Below are positions 53,776 to 62,257 of a stretch of DNA of 64,000 nt, one piece after another. Every line of letters starts with the position of its first letter. The first letter of the stretch is position 1. Under the pieces are notes generated by a model. That model did no database searches. It saw only the letters and a program-made list of their open reading frames with translations, and was not told the DNA's origin. Location: assembly GCA_024279255.1 (NCBI GenBank), contig JAJRRT010000041.1, positions 119,711 to 183,710 of the forward strand. Direction: 5' to 3'. This DNA is from Deltaproteobacteria bacterium (GTDB lineage Bacteria > Desulfobacterota > Desulfuromonadia > Desulfuromonadales > Geopsychrobacteraceae). The translations under genes and the position numbers were made by a program.

Positions 53776-54093
53776 ATGAAAAAGCTTATTCTATTGATAA
53801 TCACAATAGTTCTATTCGCAACACCTGCAGTGGCTGTAACACAGGATGAGTATTGTGACGTTATGGGTACGACCGGTGGCTACATGATGGTATTCCGTCA
53901 GAGAGGTATGGCTAAAGCCGATGCCATCAAGCTCCACAAACTCGTGTCCTACAGTGAAAGCTATGAACAGTTCGGCGATGTCTTAGCTAAAGAGGCGTAC
54001 AAGTGGAATGTCGTTGAAGGCCAATACGAACAAGCCATGCAAATACAGTTGTTCACTAAGACTGTCTACGATTTCTGTATGAGTATTGATTGA
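53776..54093 (+). CDS. Small exported protein of unknown function
   Basis: 105 residues, signal peptide LILLIITIVLFATPAVA, mature ~85 residues with two Cys (EYCDVMG near the start, DFCMSID at the end) that could pair. Not recognised. SD CAGGAGACATAC. The layout (Cys-x2-Met, then a helical middle) loosely recalls the two tandem proteins further on. Confidence 0.65.
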   Translation: MKKLILLIITIVLFATPAVAVTQDEYCDVMGTTGGYMMVFRQRGMAKADAIKLHKLVSYSESYEQFGDVLAKEAYKWNVVEGQYEQAMQIQLFTKTVYDFCMSID

Positions 54094-54151
54094 TACCCTG
54101 TGAGCCCTCGTAATAGGGCTTTATAACTTCAATAACTAGCGAGGCAAGGAT

Positions 54152-54688
54152 ATGCTTAATAATTTTAAAAATAATCGACAAACTATGATTATCATTTTTA
54201 TAACGTGTCTATTAACTATTCCATCTCTGTCATATGCATCAAGCATGTTTGATGATTTTAAATCTGGTGAGTTTGGAAATATACTCGAAAAACGGGAAAT
54301 CCGAAATTGGAATGAAGTAAACAAAAACAAGATAACTTTTGATAATAGCAAGCTAGGTTGCAGCGGCTATAAGAATAAGTATGAGCGGCCTAAAGACTGT
54401 ATGTTTTCTTCTACAATTACAAATAATAGTGATGAGTATATTTCATATGTAGTTGTGAAAATAGAATTTATGAATAAAACAACCGAGAAAGTTATTGTTG
54501 AAAAAAAAGAAACATTCAAGATGCCAATCATACCGACAGCTACCAAGGAGATAAAAGTTTATTTTGACAATTCAAACTTTAAGCAGATTCCCGAACAGCT
54601 AGTAGACAATTGGGCATGGAACTTTGAATTTTTAGGAGCTATCCCACAGGACATGACTTTCAGTAGCTCTGATTACAACTGGCTTTAA
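54152..54688 (+). CDS. Exported AT-rich hypothetical protein
   Basis: 178 residues with signal peptide (IIFITCLLTIPSLSYA). Mature part predicted as beta-sandwich-like (ITNNSDEYISYVVVKIEFMN, TATKEIKVYFDNS), similar in pattern to FxLYD/DUF-type extracytoplasmic domains. Not assigned. Base composition is clearly AT-richer than the chromosome, suggesting recent acquisition. Confidence 0.65.
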   Translation: MLNNFKNNRQTMIIIFITCLLTIPSLSYASSMFDDFKSGEFGNILEKREIRNWNEVNKNKITFDNSKLGCSGYKNKYERPKDCMFSSTITNNSDEYISYVVVKIEFMNKTTEKVIVEKKETFKMPIIPTATKEIKVYFDNSNFKQIPEQLVDNWAWNFEFLGAIPQDMTFSSSDYNWL

Positions 54689-54809
54689 TACAAAAGCTCC
54701 CTGGAGTGATTTTGCACATAGAATAAAAATGGACAGCCTGACACTGCCCCGCAAAATTTGAAAATGTGTGCTTGCTTGTCACATAAGCCAACGGAAATGG
54801 AGAAATGAA

Positions 54810-55235
54810 ATGATGGTTAAAAAGGGGTTAATCGTAATTTGTTTACTGCTGTTTTCTTCACAGGCGTTTGCGGTTTGTAACCCCAAGTTATCTGTAGCGG
54901 AAGAGGAAGCGGCTTTAGAAGAATTTGGAGGGGCAGGCGATTTATTCGCAAACTGCATGAAGATTCAAGGGGCGATCATGATCAAACGGGGAGAAACTGG
55001 TCGCGATAATATTCTTGGTCAATCTCTCTCAAGATGCAAGGCAGAATTTGGCGACTGCGCAGAGGTTCTAGTCAATTTAGGTTGTTCAAAAGCCGAGGCA
55101 CTCCAAACGGTCACATTAATCAATCGCCAGAGTTTAGACACTATTTATTCAAATGCGCAAATACATTTTCAACGAACCAATAAATTTAGGGAGGGGATGT
55201 TATGGGTATCAGAAATAGAATTATTCGTGGATTAA
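54810..55235 (+). CDS. Exported Cys-rich protein, tandem paralogue 1
   Basis: About 141 residues from ATGATG behind GGAG; the listed start is 14 codons upstream. Signal peptide GLIVICLLLFSSQAFA. Mature part: ANCMKIQGAIMIKRGETGRD, DCAEVLVNLGCSKAEALQTV. Shares signal peptide and motif order with the next gene (GRDN, GCSK). Function unknown. Confidence 0.7.
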   Translation: MMVKKGLIVICLLLFSSQAFAVCNPKLSVAEEEAALEEFGGAGDLFANCMKIQGAIMIKRGETGRDNILGQSLSRCKAEFGDCAEVLVNLGCSKAEALQTVTLINRQSLDTIYSNAQIHFQRTNKFREGMLWVSEIELFVD

Positions 55236-55633
55236 TCATACTTTGCTTACTGCTACTTTCTTCACAGGCTTTCGCACAGAGTTGTGAAGACCTGTTAAAT
55301 GGTCATTATTCTGATGAGTTCTATAAAGAGATTAAACTATTGTCATTTTGCATGGTTTATGAGGGTGCAAACTTAATTGAGCAGGGGGAAGCTGGTCGCG
55401 ATAATGTCATTAAAAAATCACTCATTGAATGTGGGTTTGATTTTGCTGTGGCTAGACGGGTTGCGATCGATACAGGTTGTTCAAAAAGTGAATCAACCAT
55501 CGCAGCTACGTTACCCGTAATGGAGCAGGCAGATAACATATATAAAGCTGCGCAAACAGGTGCGCGAGCATACGCAAAACCTGATACGGAACTAATGAAA
55601 GAAGTGAAACGATTATTCTTCGAAAAGGATTAA
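55202..55633 (+). CDS. Exported Cys-rich protein, tandem paralogue 2
   Basis: 143 residues. Signal peptide GLIILCLLLLSSQAFA. Mature: SFCMVYEGANLIEQGEAGRD, IECGFDFAVARRVAIDTGCS. Begins inside the previous gene (34-base overlap) behind GGGAGGGG. Clear duplicate of paralogue 1. Unknown function. Confidence 0.7.
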   Translation: MGIRNRIIRGLIILCLLLLSSQAFAQSCEDLLNGHYSDEFYKEIKLLSFCMVYEGANLIEQGEAGRDNVIKKSLIECGFDFAVARRVAIDTGCSKSESTIAATLPVMEQADNIYKAAQTGARAYAKPDTELMKEVKRLFFEKD

Positions 55634-56031
55634 TCGTAGTTTGTATAGACTCAAGCATCAATCAGTGCCTATCAGAAAACTACACAAAACAACATATTTC
55701 ATGTATTTCCAAAGAGTTGGCGTTTACAGTACACCTAACTATTAAAAGACATTTTTGATGGAGATCCTAACACACTGGAAATAATAATTTTATTTGAGAC
55801 AATGAGAACTTTTGTCATACTTCTACAAGTACTGAAACATGACACCTAAATCTCTCAAATTCGGAAAATGGGCATGCACGAACATAACACCTATCTCCGG
55901 CAAAGCCGGTTTGTTTTGGTGGCTGGCAGGCCATTCCAGTTTCCCCGCATATTTTTGTAAACCTATCCCAGTCATTTTGTTATCATGCTGCTAATTGCTA
56001 TCTGTATAAAATTAATTGGGAGAATATAAAA
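55634..56031. other. Noncoding stretch with a weak plus-strand terminator
   Basis: No gene seen in about 400 bases of AT-rich sequence. A small hairpin CCGGC-AAA-GCCGG followed by TTTGTTTT at 55897-55917 could end the tandem-paralogue transcript. Confidence 0.45.
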
Positions 56032-56436
56032 ATGAAAAAAATATTCCTTATTGTTTTGGTGCTGTTTTTTGGGTTTAGTATATCAAGTGCTCATGCTATC
56101 AGCATTGAAACTCTAGCGAGAAATGCAGCAAATGATATCAACAAACAAACCCCCATCTATAAAGATGAGCACACCCGCCTTAATTCTGCATTAGCAGTCG
56201 GAAAAGTAATCACTCTCAACTATACGCTGGAGCAATTCAGCGCAGATAAGCTTTTTTCTATGTACTACAAAAGCGACATTGATAATCTGATGGTTGAAAC
56301 TGCAACCCCCTTGTGCTTGCTACCGGACCTAAAAGGGCTAATCAAAAAGGGGGCTGCTTTTCAAGCTGTTTATACAGGCAAACATGGAGGGCTAGTTTCT
56401 CGAGTTATGATTGATCGTAGTTTCTGCGGATACTAG
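56032..56436 (+). CDS. Exported hypothetical protein
   Basis: 134 residues. Signal peptide IFLIVLVLFFGFSISSAHA, then a compact mature domain with two Cys (TPLCLLPDL, RSFCGY). SD GGGAGAATATAA. Not recognised. Confidence 0.65.
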   Translation: MKKIFLIVLVLFFGFSISSAHAISIETLARNAANDINKQTPIYKDEHTRLNSALAVGKVITLNYTLEQFSADKLFSMYYKSDIDNLMVETATPLCLLPDLKGLIKKGAAFQAVYTGKHGGLVSRVMIDRSFCGY

Positions 56437-56669
56437 GAGAAAATATAAGAAAAATATTTTTGCTTGTATGCCTCTGCCCTTTGCCAACTCTATTGTATTT
56501 AAGCCCCCACACCCGTGCCATGCCCCTTATGACGGCATTTTGAGAGGCTCTCCCCTCTTTATCAAGTTCATCGGCGATAATTTCCCTCCGTTGAAAACCC
56601 TGCAAACGAGGTTGCCGGCAACACTGTGGACAATATAAGCGCGGCTAAAACCAACGATCTTTTCATTTA

Positions 56670-57050
56670 TTATTTACAGCGATACTTTAGATATAATGCA
56701 GTAGCTACAGTTACTGCATCCTCATCATTGTCATAAGGTTTAGACCTTAAATGTTGCATTACTGTTTTAAGATAATCCTTTGGGCCTATGTTGCCCGCAC
56801 AAGCCTTATAGTCCTCTTCGGGGGCAGCAAATAACGTCATTCCATAAAACATTCCTTTTACCAAACCCAGACAATAGCCCGCTCCATAAAGAATATCTTC
56901 GCCTTTTTTGTGCGAGGCCACGCTTTTGTCAACAAGTAGGTATAGATCCTCACATTGTTTTAGCAATGCTTGAGACTTACTCTCTGCAAACGTGGTAGTC
57001 GGTAATATCAGGACCAGAGCAAGTGTCGCAAAAACCAAAAGACTTTTCAT
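56670..57050 (-). CDS. Rap1a/Tai immunity-like exported protein
   Basis: 126 residues, signal peptide LLVFATLALVLILPTTTFA. The mature part has the Rap1a/Tai pattern: an early Cys (KQCEDLY), GAGYCLGLVKGMFYG, then Cys-preceded DYLKTVMQHLRSKP and an ALYLKYRC end. Rap1a and Tai4 neutralise type VI amidase effectors; no such effector gene is beside it. Many family members have unknown roles. Confidence 0.6.
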   Translation of the reverse strand: MKSLLVFATLALVLILPTTTFAESKSQALLKQCEDLYLLVDKSVASHKKGEDILYGAGYCLGLVKGMFYGMTLFAAPEEDYKACAGNIGPKDYLKTVMQHLRSKPYDNDEDAVTVATALYLKYRCK

Positions 57051-57083
57051 TTATCTCCCCCCTTGAATTGCGTAGACATGTCA

Positions 57084-57257
57084 TTAATTTGTACTTGAGC
57101 ACGTCGAGCCAAAACTAATTTCTACAACCTCACCATCACTATACTTACAGAATCTACTTGTGCCTTCTGTCCATTGTGACATCAAGACACTCGCAAATGC
57201 TGTTGATGATATGAACAACAGTAACATGACTAAACTGATTTTAATTTTCTTACTCAT
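57084..57257 (-). CDS. Small exported protein (57 aa, below ORF-track cutoff)
   Basis: MSKKIKISLVMLLLFISSTA then FASVLMSQWTEGTSRFCKYS and a second Cys near the end (GSTC). The signal peptide is clear, and AAAGGAGCC precedes the ATG. The WTEG...RFCKYSDG core recalls short conserved exported proteins of unknown function. Divergent in position from other cargo, same strand as the Rap1a-like gene. Confidence 0.65.
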   Translation of the reverse strand: MSKKIKISLVMLLLFISSTAFASVLMSQWTEGTSRFCKYSDGEVVEISFGSTCSSTN

Positions 57258-57453
57258 AGCTATGGCTCCTTTGTTGTTTAGAATTAACTACCTGGCTATT
57301 AGACAAAGCATCCTCCATGGTCGGCTACACCAAATAAGGTATCGTGGTAATTTGTATTGGTTGAACTGTTGGCAGGGATTTCGGCAGGAAAGATCAGAAA
57401 TACAAGCATGAATTGTGTCCACCCCTCCAATTCGTAAGAACACTTTACCAAAT

Positions 57454-57651
57454 TTAAAGTTCAATGAAAACACAATCCTCGCACTGCTTTTTCGTGTACC
57501 TTCTAGAGACTTCAGCTTTTTTCAAATTTTTCTCATCTGGGTACGCGGTCAGTACTATATCGCAAAGGTCTAGTTCCAAAGCTACCCCCCCGGTACCTAT
57601 ATAACTTTGCCCGACGTTTTTTTCAAATACGTTTCCACTACAACACCAACA
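57454..57651 (-). pseudogene. Startless Cys-rich coding remnant
   Basis: A 65-codon open frame without an ATG, GTG or TTG near its front, reading SGNVFEKNVGQSYIGTGGVA, LELDLCDIVLTAYPDEKNL and KKQCEDCVFIEL. The composition is protein-like and resembles the mature part of an exported protein. Upstream a short ATGTTGGTGTTG frame is out of phase, so a frameshifted lipoprotein or secreted protein is plausible. Confidence 0.4.
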
Positions 57652-57709
57652 TCACAAGCCTTTTTACATGGATGGCAATAGTGCCACCATCCCTGATCAG
57701 GAGTCTATT

Positions 57710-57898
57710 ATGAAACCAGCACAGTCTTTGCTACCTGAGTCCGTCCGAAACATCGTTGAATCTGTTAATTGTGCATCGCGCATCATCCTCAAGACCTGCG
57801 AAGGTGCTGAACGTACCGTTACTGGCCTCGATGAGGTCACAACCCTCATGCTCAAGCAACAGCAGAATCGCCTGCTTGTTGAACTGGCAGATGCGTAA
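57710..57898 (+). CDS. Small helical hypothetical protein
   Basis: 62 residues from the ATG behind AGGAG (MKPAQSLLPESVRNIVESVN). Amphipathic helices, no signal. The listed start is 14 codons earlier without a ribosome site. Not recognised. Confidence 0.55.
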   Translation: MKPAQSLLPESVRNIVESVNCASRIILKTCEGAERTVTGLDEVTTLMLKQQQNRLLVELADA

Positions 57899-57907
57899 CT
57901 CTAACGT

Positions 57908-57923
57908 CCCCGCTTCGGCGGGG
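57908..57923 (+). terminator. UUCG-loop hairpin after the 62-aa gene
   Basis: CCCCGC-TTCG-GCGGGG, ten bases past the stop, followed by the moderately T-rich ATTAAATCTTT. Confidence 0.55.
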
Positions 57924-58079
57924 ATTAAATCTTTAAAGCTATTTACACTTTAAAAGCTTACACACACCACAGCCACACCAACATCAGATAGTATTCTTAA
58001 AGACAGATCCCTCACCACATGGATAAAGCATTTCATCCCAGGGCTTCAATCATGACCCAAACCACAGTTTGCACTATCG

Positions 58080-58640
58080 CCAGCCTGCCAGGCTAGACAC
58101 TCCGTTCGGCACGTCGCATAACGAATTCTTTATGCAACATGCCCCAGCCAGTAACAGCTGGGGTTCCCTCACTCTCGTTTCAACATAATAGAATTATGTT
58201 AACTACCCTGGCAGACAAGGCGACAGGGTTTCAGGGCATCTCAACACTCCAGAAGCACTCCTTCATTACATACCAACAGAAACCATTGGTACTTCATTAC
58301 GGAGTAATTCTTCCGTATAACCTTCAATCACGGCTCACAGATAAAATCTCTGTCAGCCTAAGACCATTCATTGCGCCTACGGCGTATTCTAGTTGATCCC
58401 CGCCCACCCGGCACTAGCGGTATCTATCCAATCAGGTCAGTCATGCCATGATGTTGTTAGCTTCTACTGTCAGAGGTATTTGTGTGCCGCCCGTCCGCCC
58501 CATGGGCTCCCAGACAATCAATATCAATTTGACCAAAGAAACTATCTATGTAAATATTCGTTCTATGGGGGGGACATAAACCACCCATATTGAGCCCGGT
58601 TCAGTCGACCCTCCTCCACTGTTCCGGGCTTTCTTTATTT
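58080..58640 (+). ncRNA. Candidate large structured RNA or structured cis region
   Basis: No convincing gene; the three listed plus-strand ORFs lack protein-like composition. At least five stems occur in order: CCCCAGC/GCTGGGG (58142-58163), AACATAAT/ATTATGTT (58182-58200), ACCCTG/CAGGGT (58205-58229), TACGGA/TCCGTA (58298-58317), GGCTCACAGA/TCTGTCAGCC (58332-58358). It ends with a terminator, AGCCCGG/CCGGGCT then TTCTTTATTT (58593-58640). Not matched to a known RNA family. Confidence 0.4.
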
Positions 58641-58857
58641 AACGATTTGAAATTCCCAGGCTGCTCGTCTAACCGAAGACGACCTAACCATTACCGTTCT
58701 CATCTGATATACAACATTGCGACTCACCACGTTTACCATTTGGCCGATAGTATCAGTGCAAGCGGTGGATGTGATACCTGCTGCTGGCGCATGCCACGCA
58801 TGCAGGTAGGAACGGGCAACGCGACAGTACTGATCCTATCGAGCCAAATATGAACTA

Positions 58858-59325
58858 TTAAAAATTATCCAAGCAATTTTCTCGATTTTCTTCTATGCAA
58901 TAAATGGAACATGCTTTGTGCAAATAACGCAAAAACTTTAGATGGTCCCTCTTGCCCTTGCTATGGCTAATATTCCTATCGACATCGGCGAGAAACGATC
59001 TTACTTCATTATCTGACATGTCATCCAGATACCTATATTCATAGTCATCATAGCCACAATCAAGGCATACCGGGACATAGCCACCTTGTGTCATATGATA
59101 CCTTCGAACCTCAGCTGTACCCATATTTCTAGAATCAAACGACGCTCCTATTCGTAGTGCTGGCAGATCAACATTTAACCCCTCATGCAATGACTTCGCG
59201 GTCAGACTACTTGTTGCTGGTTCCGGCTCTATAAACATTGAAATTAGGGCATTAACAAAATCCAACTTTCGTTCATCAGTATTCAATCCATCGACTATCT
59301 CTTGTTTTATTGTCACCGTTTTCAT
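58858..59325 (-). CDS. Hypothetical cytoplasmic protein
   Basis: 155 residues. SD AAAGGAACC before the ATG. No signal peptide. Contains a CxxC (VCLDCGYDDYEYRYLDDMSD) and a basic helix (NISHSKGKRDHLKFLRYLHK) ending with more Cys. Not recognised. Element-borne, on the strand of the replication-type genes. Confidence 0.6.
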   Translation of the reverse strand: MKTVTIKQEIVDGLNTDERKLDFVNALISMFIEPEPATSSLTAKSLHEGLNVDLPALRIGASFDSRNMGTAEVRRYHMTQGGYVPVCLDCGYDDYEYRYLDDMSDNEVRSFLADVDRNISHSKGKRDHLKFLRYLHKACSIYCIEENRENCLDNF

Positions 59326-59367
59326 TATGGGTTCCTTTGTTTATATAATTTATTTGCCATGTCTCAT

Positions 59368-59452
59368 CAGATACCATTTCACTCCTGCTTTTTCGCCTTC
59401 AAGGTAGGCATTCGCCTGCCAACAGGCTTCAAAGCAGTCACAATGGTATCTG
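59368..59452. other. Nested 85-base stem-loop structure
   Basis: Four stacked helices: CAGATACCATT/AATGGTATCTG, CTGCTTT/AAAGCAG, GCCT/AGGC and GGTAGGC/GCCTGCC (one T-G pair) capped by ATTC. A second perfect hairpin GCAGGGC/GCCCTGC follows at 59549-59569. It lies between the 155-aa gene and the DUF3987 gene. Candidate replication origin, single-strand initiation site or small RNA. Confidence 0.6.
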
Positions 59453-59591
59453 CTTCGCCATGGGCACTAGGGCCCAAGACTGCTTGTCTTAGGCCTCAAC
59501 AGGCATTAACTTCACATCCTAGGCAGCCCGAAGGCTCCGTTACACAAAGCAGGGCAATGACAGCCCTGCCTTGCTGGAGTTTTTACTGCCA

Positions 59592-61196
59592 TCACAGAAC
59601 CGGCTGCTCATCGCTTAAAATGGCCGAATCATCCAGTTCACAGATTTCACCTTGCGCTTTAAGCGCATTTGCGTTTTTAGTCACCATCGCTTCAGTTTGC
59701 TCAGGGGTTAAAACGCTTTTTGCGCAAAAACGCCTATCTATTTTTCTGTAGGTCGTTTTCGGCGCACCTCCTGTAGCAGTGGTTTCACATTCTACGATTC
59801 CATCAGAAATAAGCTGTTCAAGTAGTTCCTGTAGTATGTGACTGCCTATATGGTTTGAAAATGCCTCTTTACGTATCTCTGTCGTTGTCTTTGTCCCAGC
59901 ACCAAGACACTTCAGTATTTTCTGTTTTTTTCTATCTGGAACAGTAGTGCCATCAAAAATGAAATTGGCACTTTGGTCGGCATATTTCCAGAAGACTAGT
60001 GCCGCCTCAATGTCTTCTACCCCAATGCTTTTACCTTTTCTGAATAGGCAGTATACCAACGCAAGCCTTAAAACATATGGAGCGGCTCTGGCTATTATTG
60101 TTCCGGCAATTCCCGGCCGTGACTCCGCTAAATCAGGGTAACAATCTGACCATAGTTGTTTAGCCTCATTGGTTAGCTTATATTCTTTACCTTCATGCGC
60201 TAACTTAATGGCACTTTCAATATGCTCTGCCATCTTTTGTTTTACATGGACTGGCAACGGCTCCGGGAAAGGAACCAGCTTTGTGCGTTTAGCACATATC
60301 CATAGAAAGCGATTTCCAAAACCATTCATCTTGTCATTCTCAGACAACAGCTTTTTAAGCTCAAAAAGCGTAATATGTGCAATGATTCCAACATGGGCAT
60401 TTGTACAACGGATTATTGAGGTTTTGGTTATTGGCTCACAATTTCCGCTATCAAACAGCGTCCTGATAATTGATGACAAAGTATTACCTTCACGCTTTGA
60501 TGCTTGCAGTGAAGAGGAAAATTCTTCTTCAATAACAAGCAAACATTTGTCCTTCATGCCTGGATCTGTAACTTGCCAATTACCTGAGTTGGTCTTTTTA
60601 TCTGTCACCCACTCTTGAGCCTCATCACGAACCGCATTAATGATTCCTTCACCAGTAGAAAGAGGACCGGGAGACGTCTTACATCCACGCTCAACTAATT
60701 CAAAAACCACTTTGACTGGACCAATCGATGTTCCTTTTCTGGCGCTATTAGACTCACCAACAACAACCCCATTAATCCTGGCATAATGTTTTGTATCCCC
60801 GACCATGAGATACGGATTTGGGCCGCAAGATATGGCAAAATGACTAAGTAGAGTTATTAATATTGCCGCCGGATCAGCTTCGCTGTTCTTTGTTGCTTCC
60901 TTGATGAAATCACCGATAACACGGGGCATTGCCTCTGGCTGGAGAGGGTCTGGCCAAAGTTGTTTTTTGTTAAGCGTATTCGGTTCTTCAGGTTCAACAG
61001 TTTTTGCTGCTTCAATATTTGATGATACATCTACTTCGGCAGGGTTCGATCCACCTTGCACAGAGGAAGTATCTTGTTGGTTTAAGTCTGACCCTTGTAT
61101 ATTTTTATCAACGTGGTTATCATCTATTTCGTTATCAGTAGTATCGAGCTGTGGATCTGTTGGCCCAGATCCCAGCTCATCTATTTTCCCTTTCAT
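59592..61196 (-). CDS. DUF3987 (YfjI-like) element replication-type protein
   Basis: 534 residues. Disordered acidic N-terminal ~70 residues, then a DUF3987 domain: DPAAILITLLSHFAISCGPN, Walker-A-like VVGESNSARKGTS, and the acidic VIEEEFSSSLQASKREGN. Such proteins sit with primases and AlpA in P4-type satellites. The ATG overlaps the alpA stop (ATGA). Confidence 0.85.
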   Translation of the reverse strand: MKGKIDELGSGPTDPQLDTTDNEIDDNHVDKNIQGSDLNQQDTSSVQGGSNPAEVDVSSNIEAAKTVEPEEPNTLNKKQLWPDPLQPEAMPRVIGDFIKEATKNSEADPAAILITLLSHFAISCGPNPYLMVGDTKHYARINGVVVGESNSARKGTSIGPVKVVFELVERGCKTSPGPLSTGEGIINAVRDEAQEWVTDKKTNSGNWQVTDPGMKDKCLLVIEEEFSSSLQASKREGNTLSSIIRTLFDSGNCEPITKTSIIRCTNAHVGIIAHITLFELKKLLSENDKMNGFGNRFLWICAKRTKLVPFPEPLPVHVKQKMAEHIESAIKLAHEGKEYKLTNEAKQLWSDCYPDLAESRPGIAGTIIARAAPYVLRLALVYCLFRKGKSIGVEDIEAALVFWKYADQSANFIFDGTTVPDRKKQKILKCLGAGTKTTTEIRKEAFSNHIGSHILQELLEQLISDGIVECETTATGGAPKTTYRKIDRRFCAKSVLTPEQTEAMVTKNANALKAQGEICELDDSAILSDEQPVL

Positions 61197-61414
61197 GATG
61201 CGACCTCCTGATCTTGGTCTCTTTTTTCAATCCGAGACAATATCCATTCGTCAATCTCACTCTCAAGCCACCCGACTGATCTTGATCCTAAATTTATTGG
61301 TTTAGGAAATGTCCCGACAGCAATAAAATTGTAGATTGAGGAGAGGCAAATCCCAGTCCTGTCCACTACCTGCTTGCGCCTTAAGATTTTGTGTTTACTG
61401 CTTGTTTGATTCAT
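61193..61414 (-). CDS. alpA: AlpA-family excisionase/regulator
   Basis: 73 residues, winged HTH typical of AlpA: ILRRKQVVDRTGICLSSIYN and LGSRSVGWLESEIDEWILSR. Regulates integrase or replication genes in P4-like elements. SD GGAGCTAAATCA. Confidence 0.9.
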   Translation of the reverse strand: MNQTSSKHKILRRKQVVDRTGICLSSIYNFIAVGTFPKPINLGSRSVGWLESEIDEWILSRIEKRDQDQEVAS

Positions 61415-61483
61415 TGATTTAGCTCCTATAGCAAATAAGTGTTAATGGCCGATATTGGCTTTTTCTACAATGCCAAAGGCGAG

Positions 61484-61523
61484 ACACAAAAAAAGGTCAC
61501 TGAAAAACTTCTCTCAGTGACCT
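61484..61523 (-). terminator. Intrinsic terminator after the 201-aa gene
   Basis: AGGTCACTGA pairs with TCAGTGACCT around a ten-base loop; the minus strand then reads TTTTTTTGTG. Confidence 0.75.
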
Positions 61524-61579
61524 CTTCGATTTACTCTTAAAATATTGAATACTTAAGCTATTTCATTTTTAGAAAATAA

Positions 61580-62185
61580 TTATTTTTTATTGCTATCCCG
61601 CCACTCCCTGAACGCTTGCGCAAAACTATCTTCATATAGATACGGTGGACCGGGTGGGGGCTTATCGTTTCCTTGATACAATTCGTAAAAAATGGCATAA
61701 ACCTCTTTCACATCGAAATCCTTGCGAGCGGGGAGCCATCTTCTTAACATATCCAAAATGTCTTTATTACCAGTATCGACACCATTAAATATCCCAAAAT
61801 CACCATGGAATAAATGCCAGAAACTATCTAAATCTGTTTGGGCGATATGCAACAGTTCAAACAATTTATCTTTGTCAGGATTTCCAGCTAGTATTCTATA
61901 CTTTTCAGACTTTTTGTTCTTTACTGCCTGTTTTCGATGTTTCCTTTCGTTAACTTCAACTTCATTCTTGATTGTTTTAAACAGCACCGTAATAACATTA
62001 GAAGGGACAGGTTGATTATTCTCCACACATTTCAACCAACACCTTTTTGCATCTATTCCTGACATTTTTGCGCGATAATCTTCACAATCTACACGCCCGT
62101 AACTAGGACCATGTATCAAAGATTCGACTTCTTCCTCAGCCTTCCATTCGGACTCTTCATCCGAAATATAATCATCATCTTGCAT
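61580..62185 (-). CDS. Hypothetical element protein
   Basis: 201 residues with an acidic N-terminus (DDDYISDEESEWKAEEEVES), a basic middle (NERKHRKQAVKNKKSEKYRI) and a C-terminal FDVKEVYAIFYELYQGND. SD GGGGAGGATAGC. Not recognised. Between integrase and alpA. Confidence 0.65.
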   Translation of the reverse strand: MQDDDYISDEESEWKAEEEVESLIHGPSYGRVDCEDYRAKMSGIDAKRCWLKCVENNQPVPSNVITVLFKTIKNEVEVNERKHRKQAVKNKKSEKYRILAGNPDKDKLFELLHIAQTDLDSFWHLFHGDFGIFNGVDTGNKDILDMLRRWLPARKDFDVKEVYAIFYELYQGNDKPPPGPPYLYEDSFAQAFREWRDSNKK

Positions 62186-62257
62186 TAAGCTATCCTCCCC
62201 AATACATACGTTTTACTATCACGGATTGTCGTATGCAGTAGATCCAAACTTAGATAT

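Noticed and set aside
58139-58853. Three consecutive plus-strand ORFs with overlapping starts and stops
   Set aside because: Composition is not protein-like, no ribosome sites, and the sequence is better explained by stem-loops and a terminator.
58080-59590. A retron (structured RNA near exported or unknown proteins)
   Set aside because: No reverse transcriptase motif in any frame of the window.
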